Assembly (NCBI RefSeq): GCF_938040115.1
Contig: NZ_CALHXD010000303.1
Span: forward strand, 1 to 7,680
Length of the DNA stretch: 7,680 bases
From: an uncultured Campylobacter sp.
Lineage (GTDB): Bacteria; Campylobacterota; Campylobacteria; Campylobacterales; Campylobacteraceae
Reading direction: 5' to 3'
The position numbers and the translations under genes were made by a program. Positions 1-5,695 of this stretch are shown one piece after another. Position 1 is the stretch's first letter; each line of letters starts with the position of its first letter. The notes under the pieces were generated by a model. That model saw only the letters and a program-made list of their open reading frames with translations, was not told the origin of the DNA and made no database searches.

Positions 1-1
1 A

Positions 2-358
2 GTTTTGGCGACGTATTTTGGTAAATTTGAGATCATGGAGCGGCTAAATTTGACCGAGGAGCTAAAGGCCGTCATGCTGCCGCTTTTTACGCTTTCTATC
101 GCGCTTGAGACGGGGCGAACTTTTAACATCGTTATCGTAAACGCCCTGCGCGCGAGCGGGGATGCTAAATTTCCGCTGATGACGGGCGCGGTGTTTATGT
201 GGGGCGTGAGCCTGCCGCTGGGATACTATCTGGGCATCGTGCAGGGCATGGGTATCATCGGCGTTTGGATCGGATTTACCGCCGATGAGTGGCTACGCGG
301 ACTCGTAAACACGTGGCGCTGGAGAAGCAGAAAATGGCAAGAAAAGCGCCTAGTGTAA
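2..358 (+). CDS. MATE family efflux transporter, C-terminal fragment
   Basis: This is the last 118 residues of a multidrug and toxic compound extrusion (MATE) transporter, an inner-membrane antiporter that exports organic cations using a Na+ or H+ gradient. The reading frame is open at the left edge, so the true start lies outside the window; a TTG at position 5 is not a credible start. Visible features are a cytoplasmic-loop motif typical of MATE C-terminal halves (NALRASGDAKFP), two hydrophobic segments (around MTGAVFMWGVSLPLGYYLG and GMGIIGVWIGFTADE), and a basic tail (RWRSRKW) that usually ends these proteins. The last 25 bases overlap the start of the downstream peptidase gene, so the two are probably co-transcribed. 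Family assignment is firm. The substrate cannot be told. Confidence 0.88.
   Translation, partial: VLATYFGKFEIMERLNLTEELKAVMLPLFTLSIALETGRTFNIVIVNALRASGDAKFPLMTGAVFMWGVSLPLGYYLGIVQGMGIIGVWIGFTADEWLRGLVNTWRWRSRKWQEKRLV
321..327 (+). promoter_or_regulatory. Ribosome binding site that fixes the peptidase start at 334
   Basis: GGAGAAG lies 6 bases upstream of the ATG at 334, counted from its last base. It supports starting the YgjP-like protein there and not at the in-frame GTG at 289, which has no purine-rich sequence at a suitable distance. The site lies inside the 3' end of the MATE gene, as expected for coupled genes. Confidence 0.6.
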
Positions 359-1155
359 AAACCGTTAGCGTAAAATGCGGCGAATTCGACGTCGTGCTAA
401 ATTTTAAAAAAGGCGTAAAAACAACTCGCCTAAAGGTCGCCAAATCAGGCGAAATCTCGGTCTCTCTACCCTTTTACGCCGCGCAAAAATATGCGCTAGA
501 GTTCGTGCAAAAACACTACGAATGGCTAAAATCAGCTCACGAAAAGACGCTATCAAATTTACCGCGCGAGGACGAGTTTAGACTACTGGGCGAGGTTTAT
601 CGCATCAAATTTGAGCCGAATTTAAAGGGCGTAAATTTAAGACGCTTTGCAGGCGATTCGGAGATTTTTAACGGCTTAAATTTTAGCGCGGACGGGCAAA
701 ACCCGCACCTTTACGGCGCTAACTTTGAGGGCAAATTTGACGCTAGCAAATTTAACTTGCACCTTGACGAGGCCAAATTTAAATGCTTGGACGAGCGTAA
801 ATTTGACGGCGAAATTTACGCTGCGAGTTTAGCTGCGCTAGAAAACTACAAAAAAGCCTTTGCAAGGCGTGTTTACGAGCATTTTATAGCCAAATTCGCT
901 CCAGCCGTAAACCGCAAGATAAACCGCGTCGTCGTTCGCAAAATGACCACTCGCTGGGGTAGCTGCAACTCGCGCAAAGGCTATATAAATTTAAGCCTAA
1001 ATTTGATCGAAAAAGCCCCCGAGCTAGTCGAATACGTCGTGCTTCACGAGCTAACCCATCTCATCTACCCCCACCATCAAAAAAGCTTTTATGGCTTCAT
1101 CGCAGGGCTGATGCCTGATTTTAAAACGCGAGAACAACGGCTAAACAAAAAATAA
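334..1155 (+). CDS. YgjP-like (DUF45) zinc metallopeptidase-domain protein
   Basis: A 273-residue protein of the YgjP/DUF45 family, soluble zinc-dependent peptidase-like proteins whose cellular substrate is unknown. The C-terminal third carries the diagnostic pattern: TRWGSCNSRKGYINLSLNL at about residues 206-224, then YVVLHELTHL with the HExxH zinc site at 238-242. H248, in HHQKSF, is the likely third ligand (the family usually has NHSxxF here). The N-terminal part fits the usual beta-rich domain with a WLK helix near residue 65 and the family's 'LLGEVYRIKF' strand at 84-93. Between about residues 97 and 160 lies a segment rich in Lys-Phe, Asn-Phe and Asp that does not fit the family and looks like an insertion. 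The start at ATG 334 is chosen on the ribosome binding site. It overlaps the MATE gene, suggesting one transcript. A physiological role cannot be inferred. Confidence 0.88.
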   Translation: MARKAPSVKTVSVKCGEFDVVLNFKKGVKTTRLKVAKSGEISVSLPFYAAQKYALEFVQKHYEWLKSAHEKTLSNLPREDEFRLLGEVYRIKFEPNLKGVNLRRFAGDSEIFNGLNFSADGQNPHLYGANFEGKFDASKFNLHLDEAKFKCLDERKFDGEIYAASLAALENYKKAFARRVYEHFIAKFAPAVNRKINRVVVRKMTTRWGSCNSRKGYINLSLNLIEKAPELVEYVVLHELTHLIYPHHQKSFYGFIAGLMPDFKTREQRLNKK

Positions 1156-1164
1156 TTTTAAATA

Positions 1165-1173
1165 TGCTAAAAT
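1165..1173 (+). promoter_or_regulatory. Probable extended -10 promoter of the Sel1-repeat gene
   Basis: TGCTAAAAT matches an extended -10 element (TGnTAnAAT) and sits in an A/T-rich gap 28 bases before the start codon. Campylobacter sigma-70 promoters generally lack a -35 box and depend on an extended -10, which this fits. The leader would be about 20 bases. A second -10-like word, TAGAAT, follows at 1173-1178. No regulator site is obvious. Confidence 0.45.
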
Positions 1174-1200
1174 AGAATATTTTTAATTTAAAGGGAGATA

Positions 1201-1683
1201 ATGAAAAAACTTCTAATGCTAGTTGCCGCGGTTTTTGCTCTGGGCGGCGATTTTGAGGACGGCGTAAAGGCCTACGAGAGCTCTAAATTTGTAACGGCTC
1301 GCGAGAAATTTGCAGCTGCCTGCGACGCGAACAACGGCCTAGCCTGCGCAAAACTGGGCGCGCTTTATCAGCTGGGCAAGGATATCCTGCCTGACACCAA
1401 AAAAGCGCTTGAGCTATACGAAAAAGGCTGCGAACTAGGCTCTAAAGAGGCCTGCTCGGGTGCCGGCGGGATATACGTATCAAGCGACAAAGAAAAGGCG
1501 CGTGCACTGCTAAATAAGGGTTGCGAGCTTGGCGACGGCTTTTCATGCGCGACTGCGGGATCGTATCTGCTAGAGGAGAAAAAATTTAAAGAGGCATATG
1601 CGCTCTTTGAAAAAGCATGCAAGATAGGCGATAGCCTCGGATGCCAATTTGCAAGCGATCTAAAACGCTCAAAAAGACTTTAA
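1201..1683 (+). CDS. Exported Sel1-repeat, cysteine-rich (Hcp-like) protein
   Basis: A 160-residue protein with a short signal peptide (MKKLLMLVAAVFALGG, probable cleavage near residue 16) followed by helical Sel1/TPR-like repeats. Four repeats each end in a cysteine pair with exactly seven residues between: C41/C49, C77/C85, C108/C116 and C140/C148. This is the disulfide pattern of Helicobacter cysteine-rich proteins (Hcp), in which each pair clamps a helix-turn-helix repeat. The protein is therefore expected to be periplasmic or secreted and disulfide-bonded. Hcp relatives have been described as penicillin-binding or weak beta-lactamases and as immunogenic, but such activity cannot be assumed here. 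At 160 residues it is short for the family. GGGAG lies just before the ATG, at a good distance. The gene has its own promoter and is followed by a hairpin, so it is probably monocistronic. Confidence 0.85.
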   Translation: MKKLLMLVAAVFALGGDFEDGVKAYESSKFVTAREKFAAACDANNGLACAKLGALYQLGKDILPDTKKALELYEKGCELGSKEACSGAGGIYVSSDKEKARALLNKGCELGDGFSCATAGSYLLEEKKFKEAYALFEKACKIGDSLGCQFASDLKRSKRL

Positions 1684-1695
1684 TTTTTCTTACTC

Positions 1696-1737
1696 GGGTT
1701 AAATTTGACGGTTAAATTTAACCCAAATTTATCTTTT
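1696..1737 (+). terminator. Hairpin after the Sel1-repeat gene, probable terminator
   Basis: GGGTTAAATTT (1696-1706) pairs perfectly with AAATTTAACCC (1714-1724) around a 7-base loop. It lies 12 bases after the stop codon and is followed by a T-rich but interrupted stretch (AAATTTATCTTTTC). The tail is weaker than in a classic intrinsic terminator. In the opposite direction the stem is followed by an A-rich sequence, so it serves the rightward transcript better than the leftward one. Confidence 0.55.
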
Positions 1738-1810
1738 CTATACACTACTTCCAAAACGAAAGCTTTTAAAATTTACGAGAGAGTAATCAACAGGCCGAGA
1801 AAGCGCGGGC

Positions 1811-3910
1811 TTAAGCGCCTACGCCAACCCTCTTCTCCGCTTTATTTTGTATCCATTGAAATGCAAATAACGCCACGTAAAGCGAAACGCCGATCACGTA
1901 AGAAATGTATTCGTTCGCGATAAACGGGATATACTTGGCGCACATATTTGGCACCAAGGTTAGCGGCACTACGCACAAAAGTAGCGCGCGCTCGAGCATG
2001 CTTACGCGTTTAACAAAATACCCCTGAAGCGCCGAAGAAAAGGCAAACATACCCACTAGCGCCGTACCGAAAATCAGCGCCATCTCGAGCGGATTTGTTA
2101 TCCACACGATGCCTTTGGCGTCGTTTGGATTGGCGGCGTTTACGCTCTCTATTAAAAGCAACTTGTTGTTAAACACGAACGAAAACGGCAAAATCGTCGT
2201 GCGCAGGTCGTAGAAAAAGCCTTGCACGCCCACAGTTACCGGGTTTGCTTTGGCGATACCGGCCGCAGCGTATGCCGCGATACCGACCGGAGGCGTATCG
2301 TCTGCTAGGATACCAAAGTAAAAGACGAAAAGATGCACCGCGATGGCCGGTATGAGAAAGCCGTTTTTGTGCGCCAAAAACAAAATCACCGGCGCGACTA
2401 GCGAGCTAACGACGATATAGTTCGCCGTCGTCGGCAAGCCCATGCCTAGTATCAGCGACATTATCGCAGTGAGAAAGAGGATGAGCACTATGTTGTTGCC
2501 GGCTAAATTTTCCACGACTTCAGATAGCACTTGACCGACGCCAGTTAGCGAGATCGAGCCCACGATGATGCCGGCTAGACCCGTAGCTATCGCGATCGTA
2601 GTCATGCTTTTAGCCGCTGTCACCATCGCCCAAAATATATCCGCAAAGCCGATGATAAAGTCCTCTTTGCCGACGTCCTCGCCGTGAGCCATTTTTTTAA
2701 CGGGTTCCTGAAAAAGGATAATCAAAAACAGCACGCAAATGGCGTTAAAAGCCGCTGAGATCGGAGATTCGTTTGCGATTAACAATGTATAGAGCAAAAC
2801 CAAAATCGGGATAAGGTAGTGCAGGCCGCTTACGAAAATCTTAAGCTTAGATATGCCTGCGCCCTGCTCCATGCCTTTTAGCCCTAGCTTACAACTCTCA
2901 AGGTGTACGATGAAAAACAGCGACAAATAGCACACAAATGCCGGAATCACAGCCGCTATCATGACGTTTGTGTAACTAAGACCCAAAAACTCGGCGATGA
3001 TAAAGGCCGCCGCGCCCATGATAGGCGGCATCAGCTGACCGTTTACGCCCGCAGCCACCTCGATCGCGCCCGCTTTGGTGCTAGTTAGCCCCGCCTTTTT
3101 CATCAACGGGATCGTAAATGTACCCACCGTCACGACGTTTGCCGTGGAGCTGCCGCTCACCATGCCAGTAAGTCCGCTAGCTATAACAGAGGCCTTCGCC
3201 GGTCCGCCGCGGAATTTACCAAGCAGCGCAAAGGCTAAATTTATAAAGTACTGCCCCGCTCCGGCGCGCTCTAGCAGCGAACCAAACAAGACAAAAAGAT
3301 AGATAAAACTCACGCTAACGCCAAGCGGCACGCCAAAAACACCCTCGGTCGTAAGATACATGTGGCCTGCTAGTTTGTTTAGGCTAGCGCCCTGGTGCGC
3401 GATGATGTCTGGCATGTATTGACCGAAATAATCATACGCTAAAAATATCGCCGCGATGATAGGAAGCGCCGGACCGATGATCCTGCGACCCGCCTCAAAT
3501 AGCACGACAACGGCGACGCAGGACACGGCGATATCAAAGCTCGTGTAGTCTCCTGGGCGCTGCGCTAGCGCGTAAAACTCTATAAGCGGATAGAGCGCGG
3601 CTAGCGTACCCACAACGCAGAGCACGATGTCGTAAAACGGCAGGCTGGAGTGGGCTTTTTTGTGAATTTTGAGCGGATAGAGCAAAAACAGCAGACAAAT
3701 AGCAAACGCAAGGTGCGCCGAGCGCGACATCGTCGTGTTCATCGGAAAATACGCGATATAAAGCTGAAAAACCGACCACGCAAAGCAGATGATGCTCGTG
3801 AAGTATATATAAAAGCTCGAGTTTATCTCGCGCGTCTTTACCTCGACGAACTCCTCCTTTTCCTGCGCCGACTCGGTATTTGTTCGTGTTTCGTTTAGAT
3901 TTTTATCCAT
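1811..3910 (-). CDS. TRAP transporter fused permease (DctQ-DctM type, TAXI system)
   Basis: A 699-residue inner-membrane protein fusing the small (4-helix) and large (about 12-helix) permease subunits of a tripartite ATP-independent periplasmic (TRAP) transporter, a secondary importer normally driven by a Na+ gradient. After a charged cytoplasmic N-terminus (1-30), membrane segments follow at about 31-56, 64-80, 91-113 and 124-165 (the Q-like part). EAGRRIIGPALP (139-150) is typical of the fused family. The M-like part shows SGSSTANVVTVGTFTIPL (252-269), GVNGQLMPPIMGAAAF (288-303), GMGLPTTANYIV (489-500) and ILADDTPPVGIAAYAAAGIA (534-553), all signature loops. Extra hydrophobic segments end the protein (about 605-690). 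The start ATG is preceded by AAGAGG and AAGAG purine stretches. Its partner binding protein is the next gene upstream. AAATTT words, very common elsewhere in the window, are nearly absent here (two in 2.1 kb). The substrate is unknown. Confidence 0.95.
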   Translation of the reverse strand: MDKNLNETRTNTESAQEKEEFVEVKTREINSSFYIYFTSIICFAWSVFQLYIAYFPMNTTMSRSAHLAFAICLLFLLYPLKIHKKAHSSLPFYDIVLCVVGTLAALYPLIEFYALAQRPGDYTSFDIAVSCVAVVVLFEAGRRIIGPALPIIAAIFLAYDYFGQYMPDIIAHQGASLNKLAGHMYLTTEGVFGVPLGVSVSFIYLFVLFGSLLERAGAGQYFINLAFALLGKFRGGPAKASVIASGLTGMVSGSSTANVVTVGTFTIPLMKKAGLTSTKAGAIEVAAGVNGQLMPPIMGAAAFIIAEFLGLSYTNVMIAAVIPAFVCYLSLFFIVHLESCKLGLKGMEQGAGISKLKIFVSGLHYLIPILVLLYTLLIANESPISAAFNAICVLFLIILFQEPVKKMAHGEDVGKEDFIIGFADIFWAMVTAAKSMTTIAIATGLAGIIVGSISLTGVGQVLSEVVENLAGNNIVLILFLTAIMSLILGMGLPTTANYIVVSSLVAPVILFLAHKNGFLIPAIAVHLFVFYFGILADDTPPVGIAAYAAAGIAKANPVTVGVQGFFYDLRTTILPFSFVFNNKLLLIESVNAANPNDAKGIVWITNPLEMALIFGTALVGMFAFSSALQGYFVKRVSMLERALLLCVVPLTLVPNMCAKYIPFIANEYISYVIGVSLYVALFAFQWIQNKAEKRVGVGA

Positions 3911-4000
3911 ATTTGCTCTTAACCTCTTAAATTTTTCTTTTTCTAAAATTTGGCGATTTTGCCCGTAAAATCAGGCTTTATTTTTAAATTTGACTAGCTT

Positions 4001-4006
4001 TTTATA
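4001..4006 (-). promoter_or_regulatory. Candidate -10 element for the TRAP permease
   Basis: Reading leftward, TATAAA lies about 90 bases before the permease start, in an A/T-rich setting with no clear -35 box. A separate promoter is expected because an intrinsic terminator lies between the binding-protein gene and the permease. Many A/T-rich words in this spacer could serve equally well, so this is a weak call. Confidence 0.3.
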
Positions 4007-4104
4007 CCTTAAATTTATCGGCAAATTTAACCCAGCACCGTAAAGATACGGGTTTTGCAAACGGCAAACGAAGTCAAATCAAAAACGCGCGTATGAGCCA
4101 AATC

Positions 4105-4179
4105 TAAAATTTGACGCTTTATGCGACTAAAGCAAACTCGCCGCCGTCCAAAAACAAGCTAGCAAAGCGTCAAATTTTA
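4105..4179. repeat. 16-bp perfect inverted repeat in the TRAP spacer
   Basis: TAAAATTTGACGCTTT (4105-4120) is exactly reverse-complementary to 4164-4179, with 43 bases between. The left arm can also form a shorter competing hairpin: GCTTT (4116-4120) with AAAGC (4129-4133). Neither side is followed at once by a T-run, so it is not a standard terminator. It lies in the leader or promoter region of the permease. Confidence 0.7.
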
Positions 4180-4210
4180 AATCCTCAAAAACTAAAAATA
4201 AGCCCTAAAT

Positions 4211-4253
4211 TTAACAAAAAACAAACCGTGCGGGTTAAATTTAACCCGCACGG
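4211..4253 (-). terminator. Strong intrinsic terminator of the TAXI binding-protein gene
   Basis: Positions 4226-4253 form a perfect 28-base palindrome whose core is GGGTTAAATTTAACCC, extended on both sides by a G+C-rich flank (CCGTGC/GCACGG). It lies 10 bases after the stop codon of the binding-protein gene. Read leftward it runs directly into TTTGTTTTTTGTT (complement of 4213-4225), the U-run of a rho-independent terminator. It should strongly reduce read-through into the permease gene. Confidence 0.9.
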
Positions 4254-4263
4254 CTTAGCTGGT

Positions 4264-5202
4264 TTATTTTATTATGCCGGCTTTTTTAAACTCGGCCTCG
4301 GCAGCAGGGTGCAAAGGCGCAGAAAGCCCCTCTACTAGGCTCTCTTTGGTAACCGACGCGAGTGCCGGATGCAGGCTCTTATACTCGTCAAAGTTATCCA
4401 AGATAGCCTTTACGACCGCAGCCACTGCAGTGTCGCTCATGCCCTTGTCGGTTACTAGTACGGCTTTAACGCCAATGCTGTTTACGTCGTGATCCACGCC
4501 CTCATAGGTGCCTTTTGGTATCGTGCCTTTGGCGAAATACGGCATCGCAGCTATCATCTTATCCACCTGCTCGCCCTCGATGTTCACGATGTCGATAGGT
4601 AGCGAGTTTGCCGCGTCGGTGATGTTAGCCGTCGGGTGGCCGACCATGTAGAAATAACCGTCTATTTTCTTATCTTTTAGAGCGTGCGGGCATTCGCCGG
4701 CAGTGAGTACGCCGTGATGTTTTAGCTTTTTCTCGTCGAAACCAAACGCCTTAAACACGCCAAGCGCGGTCATTTCGTTGCCGCTGCCGGGGTTGCCGAC
4801 GTTGATCGCTTTGCCCTCGAGGTCGTTTATCGAGCCGATGCCGCTTGATTTTGAGACGACGAACGCGAGAAGCTCAGGGTAGATCGAGACGACGGCGCGC
4901 AAATTTTGATCGCCGTTGCCCTCAAATTTACCCACGCCGTTAAATTTATCATAAACCACGTCGCTTTGGACGAAACCGAAATTTAGCTCTTTTTTTAGCA
5001 CGTTATTTACGTTATAGACCGAGCCGCCGGTTGATTGCACCGAGCATTTCATCTGCGGGTCTTTATTTACGAGGCGACATATCGCTCCGCCCACCGGATA
5101 ATACGTACCCGTCATCGCTCCCGTACCGATAGATACGAACTCCTTTGCGCCCAGCGCAGACGCGAAAAGCAACCCGGCTAATGCCAAAGATGTAGTTTTC
5201 AT
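4264..5202 (-). CDS. TAXI-family TRAP transporter solute-binding protein
   Basis: A 312-residue periplasmic binding protein of the TAXI (TRAP-associated extracytoplasmic immunogenic) family. It captures a solute, commonly a dicarboxylate or amino-acid-like anion, and delivers it to the fused permease encoded next. A signal peptide (MKTTSLALAGLLFASALGA, cleavage before K20) leads into the family's opening strand and loop, IGTGAMTGTYYPVGGAIC (25-42). Further family features are QSTGGSVYNVNNVL (56-69), LNFGFVQSDVVYD (73-85) and INVGNPGSGNEMTA (133-146), the last forming part of the ligand pocket. The length is normal. The start is set by AAGGAAG five bases before the ATG. There is no lipobox, so it should be a soluble periplasmic protein. 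Order and strand link it to the permease, although a terminator separates the two. The substrate cannot be read from sequence. Confidence 0.95.
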   Translation of the reverse strand: MKTTSLALAGLLFASALGAKEFVSIGTGAMTGTYYPVGGAICRLVNKDPQMKCSVQSTGGSVYNVNNVLKKELNFGFVQSDVVYDKFNGVGKFEGNGDQNLRAVVSIYPELLAFVVSKSSGIGSINDLEGKAINVGNPGSGNEMTALGVFKAFGFDEKKLKHHGVLTAGECPHALKDKKIDGYFYMVGHPTANITDAANSLPIDIVNIEGEQVDKMIAAMPYFAKGTIPKGTYEGVDHDVNSIGVKAVLVTDKGMSDTAVAAVVKAILDNFDEYKSLHPALASVTKESLVEGLSAPLHPAAEAEFKKAGIIK

Positions 5203-5318
5203 TTAACTTCCTTTCAAAGAATTTTTCTGATTTTACTCTCAAAATCCGCATTTTGCGTATAAATTTCACTCTTTTTGCGAGCTTTTTCAAAAATTTGCGA
5301 CTATTTTACACACTTTAG

Positions 5319-5341
5319 CCTTAGAAAAATAATTCTTAAGG
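5319..5341. promoter_or_regulatory. Imperfect palindrome upstream of the TAXI gene, candidate operator
   Basis: CCTTAGAA (5319-5326) mirrors TTCTTAAGG (5333-5341) with one extra base in the second arm and a 6-base A/T centre. It falls where transcription would begin if the -10-like sequence at 5347-5354 drives the leftward TAXI gene. The position suits a repressor site. No named regulator box could be matched with confidence. Confidence 0.3.
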
Positions 5342-5346
5342 TAGAA

Positions 5347-5354
5347 TTTATATA
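5347..5354 (-). promoter_or_regulatory. Candidate -10 region for the TAXI gene, overlapping possible divergent -10 words
   Basis: Read leftward the sequence is TATATAAA, about 145 bases before the TAXI start codon. On the + strand the same A/T block contains TAGAAT (5342-5347) and TATATT (5351-5356), either of which could act as a -10 for a rightward transcript entering the hairpin region at 5393-5550. No clear -35 boxes are present. Confidence 0.3.
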
Positions 5355-5392
5355 TTTTTTACAAGCGAAGCGAAAATCGTATTTTTCATGCG

Positions 5393-5550
5393 GCTTAATT
5401 TTTAAATTTTACCCGCCGAGACTTGCGCCTTTAAGACGCTAAATTTGGATTAGTTAAATTTGAGGTTACAGCTTTAATTTCTTTGTACAGGGGCTTAAAT
5501 TTAGCATTTTCAGGGTACGGGTCTCGGTGACTCAAATTTGTAAATTTAAC
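5393..5550 (+). repeat. Long gapless imperfect inverted repeat, candidate structured RNA
   Basis: The two halves pair without any gap around a centre between 5471 and 5472, every pair of positions summing to 5943. From 5393/5550 to 5446/5497 I count 38 Watson-Crick pairs, 7 G-U pairs and 9 mismatches in 54 positions. The best block, 5414-5446 with 5497-5529, has 24 Watson-Crick and 6 G-U pairs out of 33, including CCGAGAC/GTCTCGG and GCTAAATTT/AAATTTAGC. Inside are a mostly wobble stretch, a roughly 10x10 internal bubble (5452-5461 against 5482-5491) and a terminal hairpin, GAGGTTA/TAATTTC, with a 6-base loop. G-U pairs far outnumber the equivalent on the other strand, so a + strand RNA is favoured. 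There is no open reading frame of note and no T-run after it. The pairing is seen directly; the RNA role is inferred. Confidence 0.6.
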
Positions 5551-5583
5551 TCAAATTTGAACGTAAAAAATCAAGACGAAGTA

Positions 5584-5686
5584 TTTTGAGATGGATTTGA
5601 ATGTTGTGCAGAAATTTTCGTCCCAAGGCTAGACATATAGTCTGCCGCAGGGCGAAAATTTCAAACTCATTCAAAGACGCTCAAAA
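5584..5686. repeat. Second long imperfect hairpin, just after cmoA
   Basis: The arms pair in a series of perfect blocks separated by small loops or bulges: TTTTGAG (5584-5590) with 5680-5686, TTTGAATG (5596-5603) with 5668-5675, GAAATTTTCG (5611-5620) with 5653-5662, CCC (5622-5624) with 5650-5652, GGC (5627-5629) with 5644-5646, and AGAC (5631-5634) with 5640-5643, closing on the loop ATATA. That is 35 paired positions in arms of about 50 bases. It begins 10 bases after the cmoA stop codon when read leftward. A run of six T's (complement of 5565-5570) comes only about 13 bases further on, so it is at best an atypical terminator. It could instead be a dispersed palindromic repeat or a small RNA. 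Confidence 0.65.
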
Positions 5687-5695
5687 GACAAGCCG

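Larger units (their letters stand above)
3911..4225. other. Gene-free spacer between TAXI binding protein and permease
   Basis: No credible reading frame lies here. The stretch is A/T-rich with several AAATTT words. It holds the probable leftward promoter of the permease, a 16-bp inverted repeat (4105-4179), a short tandem duplication of GCAAACG (4057-4063 and 4064-4070), a small hairpin GATTTT/AAAATC (3955-3972) in the permease leader, and the T-run of the binding-protein terminator at its right end. The length is unusual for two genes that form one transporter, which are normally nearly adjacent. Confidence 0.6.

Noticed and set aside
289..333. GTG at 289 as the start of the YgjP-like protein
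   Set aside because: It would add 15 residues lying wholly within the MATE gene and has no ribosome binding site; the ATG at 334 has GGAGAAG in place.
700..800. Pentapeptide repeats in the YgjP-like insertion
   Set aside because: A few ANFEG/KFDAS-like words occur, but the A(D/N)LxX periodicity does not hold for more than two or three units.
1705..1923. Rightward 72-codon open frame in the convergent gap
   Set aside because: It begins inside the terminator hairpin, lies mostly antisense to the permease gene and has an implausible Arg/Lys-rich composition.
4038..4056. Small hairpin CCGTA/TACGG followed by GTTTT
   Set aside because: A five-pair stem with a short T-run, lacking an upstream gene on that strand to terminate; likely chance.
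5530..5559. 11-bp direct repeat ACTCAAATTTG (5530-5540 and 5549-5559)
   Set aside because: Only two copies, built around the very common AAATTT word and part of the outer arm of the long fold-back; no evidence for a CRISPR or iteron array.
5584..5686. Integron attC-like recombination site
   Set aside because: The bulged stem recalls attC folding, but the flanking GTT/AAC core boxes are missing and no integrase or cassette structure is present.
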